Positions 22,458-33,844 of a DNA stretch of 64,000 nucleotides are shown here, piece after piece. Made by a program: the position numbers and the translations under genes. Origin of the DNA: Harmothoe impar. Its lineage: Eukaryota; Annelida; Polychaeta; Phyllodocida; Polynoidae. The notes below the pieces were generated by a model. It was given only the letters and a program-made list of their open reading frames with translations, had not been told where the DNA came from and ran no database searches. Within the stretch, counting starts at the first letter, position 1. Each line of letters begins with the position of its first letter. Where the stretch lies: positions 20,080,381-20,144,380 of the forward strand of contig OX381713.1 in the NCBI GenBank assembly GCA_947462335.1, written 5' to 3'.

Positions 22458-24363
22458 ATGGCCGACCTGCTGGACCGCACCTCGGTGGACACGCTGGTGA
22501 CTGACCTCAAGAACACCAAGACACTGCGTCATACCGACAATATTGGAGGCAAGGTGGGGCATGCTCTGAACTACATTCTGAAGGAACATGATGAGGCCAC
22601 TCGTTCACTGGAGGCTGCACATGTGGAGATACGAGACATCCAAAAGAAAAATGGCTAATTACAAGGTGAGGTGACCCAACTGAAGGCTAGAATGGCTCAG
22701 ACTCAGAGGCAGGTACGAGTAAACACGCGATATATTGACGAATTAAGCATATCTATTGCTGTACAAGACCATGCAGCCCGACGGAAAAACCTTATCATTG
22801 AGGGGATACCATTTGTCGCCAAGGAAAAAACAGATGAAGTCGCTTTCAGCCTGTTACAGAAGATTGACAATGAATTAGATATATACGAGTTAGACTATGC
22901 TTATCGCCAAGGTCCCCCCAATATAAACAAGAGACCAATGGTGGTGGTATTCACCAAAACTGCAACCCGTGATCGTATCATGTCAAAGAAGAGCAGTTTA
23001 AATACCACGCAGGACTACAGGAATGTGTACATCAGCGAGGACGCGAACCCACTGATACGTAAACAGAAGGCAGAAATAGCGACTGTGGCCAAACTTGCTC
23101 ATGAGGCTAACCTTGACGCCAAACCCAGAGGGAGGGGTATCCTATACAATGGGAAATATTACCCCCACAGTAACATTTCGGCCCTACCTGACAGTGTACA
23201 ACTCGCCAATGCCCGAACGGTAGTAACGGACACATATGTAGCATACAACTCTCATTTGGCTCCTCTCAGCAACTTTTTCCCATGTCGAGTCCAATGTGAT
23301 GGCTATATATATAGTTCTGTGGAGCAAGGGTTAGCACACAAGAAGGCCATGTTTGCTGGTGATGAACCCAAGGCTAGGCTAGGGATGACTCCTTCACTGC
23401 ACTTAGGGCGATGAATCTGGCTAAAAGTATTGATTGCCCAGACTGGCGTAACCATGATGAGAGGTACCTAAAAGAGCTGAACATCCTCAAATTCAACCAA
23501 GACAAGAACTGCTAGAAATACTGAGGTCGACACAGACTCGTCTGCTGCTGGAGACTACAGGATCCCGACACTGGGGTATAGGCTCTGGAATAGGCAGCAA
23601 AGCACTACAAAAAGGAACGTGGAAGGGCAAAAACAGAGGTGGCTATATATTAATGGAGGTGAGGAAAGAACTATGTGGGTTTGACAACCCCTCAGCACCT
23701 AAGGACACGCCCCCTCCAGTAGCAGTACCACAACAAGCAGCAGCCCCACTGAGGAATGCTGATGATCCAGTTGATCCAGTGGCGACACCGAGACCTGAGG
23801 TACCTACTACAGCAACAGCAACAACAGCAGCAACAGTGTGGCCTGATGAACCCCCGCCTGTGGTAACAGCAACAACAGCAGTCACAACAGCAGCAACAGC
23901 AACAGCAACAACTAATGTCAACACGCAGAGTACTAGCTCCCCTACTACTGACCAAAGTGCCACCCCCCTTCCTCATACGCTGAAGAAGCCAATAGAACCG
24001 CCACCACCCCCGCCAGCAGGTAGCGGAGGCAGACCAATACAAGACGCTAGGTTAATGACCGACTCTATAATGGAAATGCTATCAGCCAGCGCCACCTCAC
24101 AATACACCAACGCCGCGGCAGGGTACAGGACCGGAGGAGGTATTCCATTTGATCTGAACAAAAAGCTATCTCCACACGTCACAACCCCTGTTAACACCAG
24201 AAGGTCCCCAGAACAAGACGCAGGTGAGGGTAGGAGCAGCACCTCCAGGGTGAATATACGTGAAAGCAAGTTGAACCCGCACAAGAAGACAAAGGATAGT
24301 ATACAGCTGTCCAGTCGGATTAAGAACTACCTTGGCGGCAAGAAGACACCACCAAAACTGTAA
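22458..24363 (+). pseudogene. LINE ORF1: coiled coil-RRM-NADAR fusion (broken)
   Basis: The start at 22458 (MADLLDRTS) follows the MITE and a short leader. About 635 codons in order: an N-terminal helix and coiled coil (to about residue 100); an L1-ORF1-type RRM core opening with RRKNLIIEGIP (about 22780-23030) and the basic C-terminal region (YISEDANPLIRKQKAE). Then comes a NADAR/YbiA-like domain (about 23244-23690) with PLSNFFP, SSVEQ, PDW, LKFNQ, the WGIG signature (23572-23583) and LMEVR (23650-23664). A Pro/Thr/Ala-rich tail ends with basic KKTPPKL. Breaks: in-frame TAA at 22656-22658; frame slips near 23385-23399 and 23500-23512, both in the minus-one sense. The NADAR frames join smoothly across the slips, so the domain was once intact. 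L1-type ORF1 proteins bind RNA and act as chaperones; NADAR proteins act on ADP-ribose- or riboflavin-pathway N-glycosidic bonds. The role here is unknown. Confidence 0.82.
23800..23920 (+). repeat. CAG/ACA trinucleotide tract in ORF1 tail
   Basis: Imperfect ACAACAGCAGCAACAGCA repeats encode the Thr/Ala-rich part of the ORF1 tail; a likely site of replication slippage. Confidence 0.8.
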
Positions 24364-24984
24364 TATACATGTATTACGGCCATAATGTAACATACATTAC
24401 CCTGATGTATGTAATAATATGACAGAATGATATCAATGTGTGTAGTCTCCTTACTGGTCATTTCAAAAAATGAACATATTTGACGCGCTAAGGCACATAG
24501 TAACCAATGCTAATGTATGTATACAGAATGTCTAAATAGCCTAGTAGGGAAGTGGGTCAATGTCCCGCTATTATATAGGTGTGTAAGGAGAACTGAAGTG
24601 CATTGTTAACTATGTAAACAGCGGGCAACCCCTAGGTGCTTGTGCCAACACAGTTATTATGTAAGAGATCAGCTGAGTGTAGCCAGACATAGCGCACACG
24701 TTAAAGTGCATAGATCTTACCGGTACTAATAATAATGTATAGATGTAAAACCCAATCTAATTAATTAGATATCATTAACAGCTATTAATCTCTTTTTCAC
24801 GTACATCCATACAATCATGTGTATATATGGTTATTCCTTTCTTTTAAACCAGTTTATATTGATGGACGCATTGCTCTTATTGAAGTCATGGCCTACCTGT
24901 GCGGATATACAGAAATCGTTATCATCAATCATTCATTTCATTTCATCAGAGAATGTAACGCCTTGACCCGCTCATGGATACATA
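24364..24984 (+). other. LINE inter-ORF spacer
   Basis: AT-rich, no open frame. ORF1 and ORF2 do not overlap, so ORF2 translation would need reinitiation, an internal entry or a separate transcript. Confidence 0.7.
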
Positions 24985-27801
24985 ATGGTTTTTCTTGATA
25001 GAATAAGTAAGGAGAAAGGGTTGCTTTTCACCTGTATTAATGCTAGATCAGCATATCCAAAGCGTGTTAATATTAAAAAGTTTATTTCCCATACGGATAT
25101 TACTGGGGTGTGTGAATCTTGGTTAAATCCTACAATTACAGATACCATGATGCATTTACCTGGCTATCAGTTTTTCAGACTAGATAGGTATCCTATTCTT
25201 GATAAAACGGCAGGGGGGCTTATGCTATACCTCAGAGACACCTACACTGCAGTCATTGATCGTGAAGCTAGTTGTATACATGCCAAATATGAAATCCTAT
25301 GTGTTGACGTAGAAATAGGTAAAATTAAGTATAAAATATACACATGTTACAGGCCTCCTAATAAGGACAAGGATAGCATGCAGTCACTATATATTAAAAT
25401 GTCTGAGTTATTGAAAAATGTTACTAAAAATAGAAAAATTGTTATCATGGGCGACATTAATGTTGACCTGCTGTCTAGAAAAGAAATTGAGGATTCTGAC
25501 GTAGAAAATTTCTGTACTACTAATGACATGTGCCAACTTATTAATGAAATTACACGCCCTAAGTCTGGAACCTTATTGGATCATATATATATAAATGATA
25601 GAATTCACAATGTCTGTGAGTTTGGCACCATCGATTTTCATATTGCAGATCACACACCCATATTCATTTTGATTAAATGTGAGCGTACTAAAATAAAGAA
25701 AAAGGTTATAAAAGCCCGTTCTTATAAGAACTATGATACATTGACATTCAAAAACATGTTACTGCAAGTTAAATGACCCAGACTTACTTTGGGATAGTAT
25801 ACATAGTGTGATACGAGCATGTCTGGATGCTTTATGCCCTGTAAAGACGATGGTCTTACCGGTATACACTCCAGAGTGGCTAACGCCTGATATTGTTCAA
25901 TGTATGCAGTATAGAGACGCTCTCTACTCTGACGCAAGGTTAACAGGGGACATTGATGACTGGCGTATAGCAGATTTCCATAGAAATAGAGTTGAATCTT
26001 TAATTTTTAATAGTCGTAAAGAAAAAATAAACTCCCTGTTAATACATAGGAAAGACGACCCTAAGAAATTTTGGCAAGGTATAAGAAAATTACTACCGGT
26101 AAAGACAAATTCCACCTTCCTTAAATTGAGAAATAGTATAACTAAAGACATGATTCCACCCAATGAATGTTCAGGATACATTAATTCTTTCTTTGCCAAT
26201 ATCGGATCAGACCTCGCTAACCTGCTGCCACCTGTCATTGTAAATTATAACTACACTTCTCCAGTCAATGTCCCTCTGTACAAGACGAGTCTGTTACAGC
26301 CGCTTAGCTATTTAGACACTGTCAAGGTTATAAAAGGTATTAAAGAAACCAAGCCATCCAGCATAACACATATTAAGTCACATGTTCTTAAGGATGCCTT
26401 TTTAATTGTTCCTGATATTATTATTATTCTGTTTAATCGTTGTTTAGAACATAGCCATTTCCCGACCCAGTGGAAGGCAGCGACAGTAGTACCTATCCCC
26501 AAGAAGCCTAATTCATTGGATGTTAGTGACTTAAGGCCTATAAGTCTATAACCCCTACCTGGTAAACTATTGGAAAAGGTTATTTGTACTAGATTGCAAG
26601 CATATATGAAAGAACATAGCCTCCTCACCCCATTCCAGCATGGATACAGGGCTGGTCACTCGACCATCTCTGCCATAACTGCCCACCTTAATAATATAAT
26701 ACATAATGTAATTAATAATAAACCCACCATATCTCTCTACCTGGACTACAAGAAGGCCTTTGATACCGTTTCCCACCTAATTATGCTAAAAAAATTAATG
26801 AGTTTTGGACTTGACGAAAATACTTGCAAATGGTTCAATAGCTATCTAACCAACAGGAAACAGTGCACAATAGCTAATGATTGTATCTCACAGTATAAAG
26901 AAGTTGTTTATGGCGTTCCACAGGGCTCAGTCCTAGGTCCTGTATTATTTTCTATTTACATAAATTCACTGCCTGAGATTGATGATTTTACGATATGTCT
27001 TTATGCTGACGATGCCGTTATATCTGTTCATAACCCTGATAAAATGCAAACATCTCTTAACAAGTTAGCAGCCTGGTGCAAACTGAAGAGCTTAACAGTT
27101 AATGAGAAAAAAACCAAATGGATGATTTACAATAATTTGGAAAAAATTGATCCTGTTTTTACCATGAATAATGTACTTTTAGAAAGAGTTAACACTTTTC
27201 AATACCTCGGTCTAACCCTTGACCCCGAGCTAAAATTTATTGAGCATCGTAATAATGTCATGGCTAATGTTAGAAATAAGATAAGTCAATCGCGTCGAAA
27301 AGAGATCATGTGGATGCTGATACGTCTCTAACTGTTTATAAATCCATGGTGCTTCCAACAATAGATTATGCTGATTTTATCTGGGATAGGGATAATAAGG
27401 GTGAGAATGCTGATTTACAAAGGATACAAAATAAGGGCTTACGCGTTGTTTACAAGGTCAAGTTAGAGAAAAATCCTGTGTTAACTATTGATCAAATGCA
27501 TACCAAGGCTGACTGTAACAAACTCAATGAGAGACGTGATAGACATCTATTATATTATGCATTCTCTTTAACTCTTGATCCTGACCTTGTGGATGATAGA
27601 CATTTACCCACCAGAAGACAACAAGGCAAAAGGCTAAAAGTACCACACTCTATGAGGCCCATTGTCTTACGCAGTGCATTATATAGAGGCATTGCCCGCT
27701 GGAATGAACTCAGGCCGGAATATACACTAATAGAAACCCTTTGGAAATTTAAGCTAGCGATAAAAAAGGATTATCCGCGCTGTTTCATGAATGTGACATA
27801 G
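24985..27801 (+). pseudogene. LINE ORF2: APE endonuclease-reverse transcriptase (broken)
   Basis: About 938 codons. The N-terminal apurinic-like endonuclease runs 24985 to about 25690: CINARS, CESWLN, AGGLMLYLR, YRPPN, GDINVDLL (25450 area), LDHIYIN and the catalytic HIADHTPI (25639-25662). The reverse transcriptase follows: DLRPISL, HGYRAGHST, motif A LDYKKAFDTVS (26741-26773), motif B GVPQGSVLGP (26912-26941), catalytic YADD (27002-27013) and the FQYLGLTLD block. The C-terminal region has LYRGIARWNELRPE. There is no RNase H domain. Breaks: frame slip near 25765-25780; in-frame TAA at 26549-26551 between RPISL and PLPGKLLEK; second frame slip near 27285-27310. ORF2 of this type nicks the target and copies the RNA there. 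The catalytic residues all remain. Confidence 0.93.
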
Positions 27802-28081
27802 TGATCTCACCAATCTTATACTGCACATCTCATCTCATCTCATCAACTATATTCATCATTTTCTGATTGTAACAGAATAGGAACAATTTGTTTATTCCTT
27901 AAATCTAATTAAATCAATCGTATAATATTAATGTGAATGACATAGCCTCTGTTTCATGCATTAAGACCGTTAAGCTGTTTCTGTATAGGTAGGGGTGCTG
28001 GCGGCAGAAGGGCAATGCGCCCAAGCTAGTTTTTGCCTGTAAAAAGGTGATTAAATCCAATAAATCTACGTCAAAAAAAAA
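27802..28081 (+). mobile_element. LINE 3' UTR and A-tail
   Basis: Short 3' UTR with a CATCT pentamer run at about 27825-27844, an AATAAA at about 28059 and a terminal A9. The flanking array resumes immediately. Confidence 0.8.
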
Positions 28082-28082
28082 T

Positions 28083-28530
28083 TTGTGTAAGTAGTATATG
28101 GTCCATTGTGTAAGTAGTATATGGAAAGTAGCATTATAACATGTGTGGGCATGGTGTAAGTAGTATCTGGACTTGGACATTGTTCGGTAGGCATTGTGTA
28201 AGTAGTACATTGTATATGGTCCATTGTGTAAGTAGTATATGGAAAGTAACATTATAACATGTGTGGGCATGGTGTAAGTAGTATCTGGACTTGGACATTG
28301 TTCGTTGGGCATTGTGTAAGTAGTATATGACCCACTGTATATGTAGTATGTGTGGGCATGATGTAAGTAGTATATCTGTGGAAAGTTACATTACATGTAG
28401 GCATGATGTAAGTGGTTTATCTATGGACAGGAACATTTCGTGTAGCAATCGTCTAACTAGTATATGGACAGTAACAGTGATATTAAATGGGGGCAAGGTG
28501 TAAGTAGTATTATATGAATATAAACATGAC
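28083..28530 (+). repeat. GTAAGTAGTATATGG array, right part
   Basis: Continuation of the 21.1-kb array in the same orientation. Composite units of roughly 107-118 bp contain three or four TGTAAGTAGTATATGG cores with fixed spacers (GTCCATTG, AAAGTAACATTATAACATG, ACTTGGACATTGTTCG). A related TGTAAGTAGTATAAG word reappears near 63.1 and 63.35 kb. Confidence 0.88.
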
Positions 28531-30368
28531 TATATTATGAGGAAGACAGTGATAGGGCGTCTGCAGATTATAAAAAATGTAGGCCGATATAGTCCAATAT
28601 GATTGTAGTACGTGAGCCTAGCCATGGAGAATGAAGTACTTGTACATTAAAAATACATTTTATTTTGTACATGAACAGTAAAAGCACTATTCTCTATGTT
28701 AACAATTCTTCTGGCATATATTTCAGTAAAATATATTTACCATGCATATCAAAAAGTTCGATATCCAGAACTGTTTGAAGATCATGATTACATAAAGAAA
28801 ACCCTATACTCCAGAGATGATTTCAAGCTGATGAGTGCCAACTTTTAAGTTGTTCATTTCATTAATTAGTTAAGCTAGCCCAGGTAGTGTGTCAGTTTAC
28901 TGGCCTGCTACAGAACATCCATCATGGCCGGTTACAGCTGGTGAATAATGGACGGAATTAGAGATAATTAAGGAGTGGCTGTCGGCTGTGTTGATGTCTG
29001 ATGGTCCCTCAGGTTTACTAACTAAAAAGGTGCTTCCCCACAGTCTATGGCGTTCCATTTTGGAAAAACTGTATAGAATTTACACAAGAGTACTTTTGTA
29101 ATAATCACAAATGCAATAGTACAGTATTTTGATAAAGGTCTGATTAGTATAGCCTCATCACCCTCCTCATAATAATTGCCTATAATCTTGGTACCGGGTA
29201 TGCTTTAAAATGCAAGTAGCCCATGGAAATATTGGGTTATTTAGGAAACATTGGTTGACAATTTACAATGTTGGTCCGACGCCGACGACTATTACAATGT
29301 AAATTACTCCGGCCTTGAAACTCATCACCCCTGCTACCTATCCATACTTCTGCAATATAATGGATCAAGCCTTAAAACGGCATAGAAATACAAGGCTAAA
29401 AGATATGGTACCTGTATGGTACCCCATGATCAACTACGTGTGTTATTAAGTGTTTATACATGTATATAAGTGTGGTCACTGGGGGGTAGGGGGCGTGCCA
29501 GTGTCTAGTGACGTCATAAGGGATCCCAGTGGAGTGAACTGCTCGCGGAGTAACTCGGGCACGACTCAGGGGAGGAGGGAAATGATTAAGTACCTGATCC
29601 TACTCAGCTCTAAGGTAGACTATAGCCCAGTATAATACATTGTTAATATCAGGGATAGGACCATTGGCTACGGATCTTATGTAAGACTTTATGAAAACCT
29701 TTTCGCCATGCAGGACATTCGGTTATTTAGATCTTTTATTTCGCAGGACCGGTTTATTTTTTTGCAGGCCCAAGACAATTTTCACATCTCATAAAAAATT
29801 GTAAGATAAGAATTTACAGTGAATAAATATATCTGTCCTGTATAATACTCCTATTGAGACACTGTAATTTGTACAATTTTGAGTTATGTTATTCAAAATA
29901 TTTATGCAAAATGCTTTTCTCTCGAGAAACTTTGATAATGGTCTGATTTACAAGCCATAAAAACTGATACATAGCCAACGATCCAGCCAGTCATTTGGAC
30001 TGGCAGTAAGACCAGTCCAGGCTATAGCTGGTGTCCGGCACGTTTTCACGGAGACTGCTGTAAGACTAAGTAAGATTATATTATTCTTTATGGTACCAGG
30101 AAGCCATATGTTCAGGGTATCCTGCCGCCAGGGGCTGTAACGGCCAGGTCACAACGGTATAATTATGATGACATCATGCCACAAAGAACCTTATCTAGTT
30201 GTTGAAGAAGTTTATAGAGAAGCTACAGTACTGAAAACATAAACAATGGTGGTACCATGATGACCTTACATTGCCATGATGACCTTACATTGCTATCACA
30301 TGCATTGTGCCTAGTACCCTGCTGTAGGACTGCGGAAGCAGCTGTAGGAGAGCAACTCATTCATGTGT
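28531..30368. other. No recognised feature
   Basis: AT-rich; a short direct repeat of CATGATGACCTTACATTG at about 30255-30293 is the only structure noticed. Confidence 0.4.
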
Positions 30369-30370
30369 AA

Positions 30371-30561
30371 CCCTTTAGGCACAGCGCCATTCTTTGATAT
30401 GTGCTATGTCTTTGGTATTTGTTATATTCATGCGTGCAACCCTGATGAGTCTATTTGCCAGGGCTGTATTCATGCATTATGCCGCCCATTTAGGAGGGTA
30501 TCCACCCAACAGGGTCGGTATGATGCTTGTATGCTTGGTAAGTTATTGAGCCATTAAAGGG
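30371..30561. mobile_element. TTAA-type MITE 'GCATCATG' family, copy 2
   Basis: Ends CCCTTTAG and TTAAAGGG, with interior GGGCTGTATTCATGCATTATGCC shared in pieces with copies at 40.8 and 44.9 kb. Shorter (191 bp) and diverged. Confidence 0.6.
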
Positions 30562-30564
30562 TTA

Positions 30565-31320
30565 TTGCTCATTCTCAGACCTGCTCATATAGCGGGGTCT
30601 CTGTGGGACCCAACACGCGAGCCCGATGGTTATCTCGTAGTGTATACGCCATGGTGGCTATAAAGTCTTCACAATTATAGCATCAGGGGAGCATGATTAC
30701 TTTATCCATGAATAAGCTAAGGTGCATGCCTCTTAGAAGAAGGAAGATTTTATATGTTTCATTCAATAATGTATTACGTGCACTATGAATATAGTTATCC
30801 TCTAAACGACATGGTTAATTAAAAGCTACCGATTGTTTACTAATCATTATCACGTTTCTAATAATCATGTGTCGCAGTTCAAATGCAGCCAGTCTACGAA
30901 TAGCACTATGGGTTCCTTCTTAATGCTCATTTAGCTTGGTTGAGTTAGCAATAGTAACAATAGTATATTTAAAAGATGTTTCAGAAAAGTGTTTGCAGTA
31001 TCGACTGAACTCTATTTTGATTTTATCTCGTGAGAACAAAATAAGTGATGGGGGTATGAAATCAATGTGGAGTACACTTTTTCCTCCATGTAATATAATG
31101 ATATGAACACACACCTAAATCGATCTTTCGCGTCCAAAGTTCACCTGGGTTCACCTTTATCAGAGCAGCTGGTATTGAAGATAAATGCATTATAAATAGT
31201 TATAGAAATAACCGAATTTATCACCGGCGATTTATAAATTATGAACAGGACTAGAACTAACAGAAGTTATCCCCCACTAATCACACCTACTTACAGCAGT
31301 TACAACAATAAAGTATTCAC
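30565..31320. other. No recognised feature
   Basis: AT-rich, nothing supportable. Confidence 0.4.
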
Positions 31321-31394
31321 CCCTCCATGCCCTCCATGCACACACACGTGTCTGCACCTACATAAGGTGTCAAATATTCATACACCCCTGCATG

Positions 31395-31735
31395 TACAGA
31401 GTACCCCCCCCCCTCACCCTCCCCAATGCCCCCCTCCCCCAGCCCATGTGATGCATGGTCTTCCCACCCTGCCTGGCTGCCTACTCCTCTTCCTCTCTCT
31501 ATACCCCCCTTCCTCCATCTCCGATGTCTGCCTCCCTCTCTGTCAAGCTCTCTGTATGCCTGATATTCTCCTCTCTACTCACCTTCGCTACCTTGCTCGC
31601 CTGTCTGCCTCCCTATCTGTCTGCCTTCCTGCCTCCTACCCTCCATGCCTGCCAGGTTTCTGTCTATGCCTGTCTGCCTCTCTGTGTGGCTCGTTATCTG
31701 TCTCCCTGTGTGTCCCATTCCCTCACTGCCTGCCA
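31395..31735. repeat. CCTG/CCTC pyrimidine-rich simple repeat
   Basis: Low-complexity CTGCCT, CTCTCT and CCTCCC tracts. The open frames here are Pro/Cys/Leu-rich by composition only. The element at 31736 inserted into its right part; the tract resumes after 33632. Confidence 0.75.
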
Positions 31736-31960
31736 CACTCTAAGAACAGTGTGTTGTGGGAACATGCTTTAAGAGTAACACACATAAATTTGCAACACAC
31801 TTTGAGATTTTACACACTTATGAATTGTAACACACTTTTTGTCAACTCACTTACCTGCTTACACACTTGAGGTCATAGAGGTGTGTAGCATATACAAAAG
31901 GGGGCAGCAGCAGTAAAGGTCTATCATGTACCTATGCTACATTCTTACAGCCATATAGTA

Positions 31961-32040
31961 GCTGTTGCAGTGGCTCAGTGGACTAGTCTTTGGACTGAGA
32001 ACTTGAAGATCCCCGGCTCGATTCCCTATGGGGCTGACCG
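31961..32040 (+). repeat. tRNA-derived SINE-like module 1
   Basis: A-box TGGCTCAGTGG (31971-31981) and B-box GGCTCGATTCC (32015-32025) are 33 bp apart, the spacing of a tRNA-type Pol III promoter. The cloverleaf is not maintained, so it is a SINE head and not a functional tRNA. Confidence 0.65.
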
Positions 32041-32654
32041 TCAAATGGAAATGATTATTTTCTATAAAGGACCATAATATTTTAGCCCCCACCCTCAAGA
32101 AGTGTCAAATTTCTCTTCCCCTCAGGAGGGGTTGAACTGTTTTACAACCCCCTCCCCAACCAATCCCCTCTACTACAATGAAAGATATGACACCTATTTA
32201 CTTTGCAATGAGATACATACCAAAACTGTATTATTTGAATCTCATTGAATGAGCAAACTCACTCGATCCATATTGGAAATAGATGGGAAGTTTATTCTCT
32301 TCAACTATACACACATGCTCTTTGCATGAACCAAATAACCATCCCATATAAGACCTCATTAGAGGTTCTGCAAGGCTGTATAAGCATGGCTTATTAATAG
32401 CTGATTAGCTATTGTCTTTATAATAGATATAAAGCCCTGCAAATTATTAGTCAGTGCATTGGCATCCCTCAATAAGGGCGGTCTTTGTATTGTCTAAGAA
32501 CCACTTCCTGTCATAACGTATCAATACCCAAGGGTAAGTTATATAGCTTACTGGTAACTGGTAAGAAGTTGTGTGATCTTTGAGAATACTTTGTGTCTCC
32601 TCACTGTTGTGTGTTCTGGTGCCTATTTGAGTGGGGAATACACCATGATTGTAT

Positions 32655-33090
32655 AAGGAGATTTGGTGGCCTACTGAGCAAGTGGCTGGACAAGTGTGTG
32701 AGAGGTCCTGGGTTCGATCCCCAGAGAAGACCTGGCACCAAATCTTCCCAAGTGAAACAAGTTGTCCTGACAGGAGTCGCGTCTGTAAGTGTCCGTAGAC
32801 AAACTGCGGTGAACCTTCGGTGTCCTGGTCTCCCATGAGACTTGCACCGATCCGCTTCAACCCGTAGAAGCATAATACACTTGCGACTGGTAAAGATATA
32901 GCAGATATCAGTGTTGACGAAGGTGGTCCTAGCCGGGAGGGGAAAAGGCTACAATGGACCACTGGAGACTCTGAGAAAAGGTTGTGAGAGCAGCCATCCC
33001 ACGCTATCTGACAGTGGTACGGTCATGGCACATTGCGCCACAGTCACCAGTTGGTAATCAGGTGTGTCAGTTTCGCCAGGGTCATGAGCT
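32655..33090 (+). repeat. tRNA-derived SINE-like module 2 with body
   Basis: A degenerate A-box (TGGCCTACTGAG, about 32667) precedes a B-box GGTTCGATCCC (32711-32721). About 350 bp of non-tRNA body follows, as in SINEs. The tail end is not defined. Confidence 0.6.
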
Positions 33091-33361
33091 AGGATGTGTT
33101 CAAAGTGGTTGACTATGATTTGTTCACTGTCAATACAAAGTCAGTTTTGATATAATACTTCTATTCCCACTTTTCTATATAATTATTATGAGCGGTTCAA
33201 TAAACACTTTTCCTAGATATAAGAAGCATTTAAAAGTGATACACACAGTATATGCACAGTATGAACATGAATAGACCTGACAAGAAATTAAATAAATCTA
33301 TACTAATTTAACTCTTAACCCATATAGAAAGTTATCATACTTGATATTGAAAAAACAATAA

Positions 33362-33432
33362 TTGTCAAGGGATTCGAACCTGCATGGATAGGACTCATGT
33401 GCCAGCCCCTAGACCACTCAGCCACGGTACCT
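33362..33432 (-). repeat. tRNA-derived SINE-like module 3
   Basis: On the minus strand, A-box TGGCTGAGTGG (33414-33424) and B-box GGTTCGAATCC (33370-33380) match the consensus exactly with normal spacing. It resembles a Leu/Ser-class tRNA head, but the acceptor stem is not paired convincingly. Confidence 0.65.
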
Positions 33433-33799
33433 GACACACTCTGTGAGGTGTAGAACAGCTATTTCAACCCCCACCTCCTCAATACCATGGCTTTGTACAC
33501 CAAGACACTTTTTAGATTCAACACACTTTTGCCAAAAGTGTGTAGTGTGTTACCACAAAAAAGTGTGTTAAAAGTGGCTTCAGAAAAGTGTGTTGAAAAG
33601 TGTGTAAACGTAACACACTGTTTTTAGAGTGCAGCTCTCTGCCCATCGCTGTCTGCCTCGGTTACTGCCCCCTGTTCCTCTGTCTCTCCTTGCCTTCCTC
33701 CCAATGTCCAGGGCGGTGTATGTATGTATAGGTCCCCTAATAGGTCACCTATTAGGTGTGAAATATTGATATTACTCCTTGATCACCCCCCCCCCTTCC

Positions 33800-33840
33800 C
33801 ACATGTATACACACAGACACACACACACACACACACACCC
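33800..33840. repeat. (AC)n microsatellite
   Basis: ACAC run preceded by a C-run. Confidence 0.9.
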
Positions 33841-33844
33841 TGAT

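Larger units (their letters stand above)
21380..28081 (+). mobile_element. LINE retrotransposon with NADAR-bearing ORF1
   Basis: A 6.7-kb insertion: a 5' UTR (interrupted by a MITE), ORF1 (22458-24363), a 620-bp spacer, ORF2 (24985-27801), a 3' UTR and an A9 tail at 28073-28081. Left and right flanks are the same tandem array, and joining 21379 to 28083 restores a normal unit (GTGGGC-(A)-TTGTGTAAG), so both ends are well defined. Little or no target duplication is visible. Lesions are few: one stop and two frameshifts in ORF1, one stop and two frameshifts in ORF2. This copy is dead but rather young. Endonuclease type and RT motifs place it among APE-type LINEs near the jockey/CR1/L2/Rex group; an L1-like ORF1 with this RT type leaves the exact clade open. 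Confidence 0.88.
31736..33631. mobile_element. 1.9-kb TIR element with three tRNA-like modules
   Basis: Inverted ends CACTCTAAGAACAGTGTGTT (31736-31755) and its complement (33612-33631, one mismatch) are followed inward by many AACACACTT-type subterminal repeats pointing both ways (31740-31870, 33500-33620). The same pyrimidine-rich host tract flanks both sides. No clear target duplication and no transposase frame. The interior holds three Pol III-type tRNA-derived modules, listed separately. The superfamily is unknown. Confidence 0.75.

Noticed and set aside
23643..24042. Antisense frames rich in Cys or Val/Ala over ORF1
   Set aside because: Shadows of the CAG/ACA-rich tail of the LINE ORF1.
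31241..31870. 209-residue Pro/Cys/Leu-rich frame
   Set aside because: Lies in a CTGCC/CCTCC simple repeat and runs into a transposon end; composition explains the open frame.
32447..32962. 171-residue minus-strand frame
   Set aside because: Covers a tRNA-derived SINE-like module and has no domain or start context.
33362..33432. Functional tRNA gene
   Set aside because: A- and B-boxes are perfect, but the acceptor and anticodon stems do not pair; better called a SINE head.
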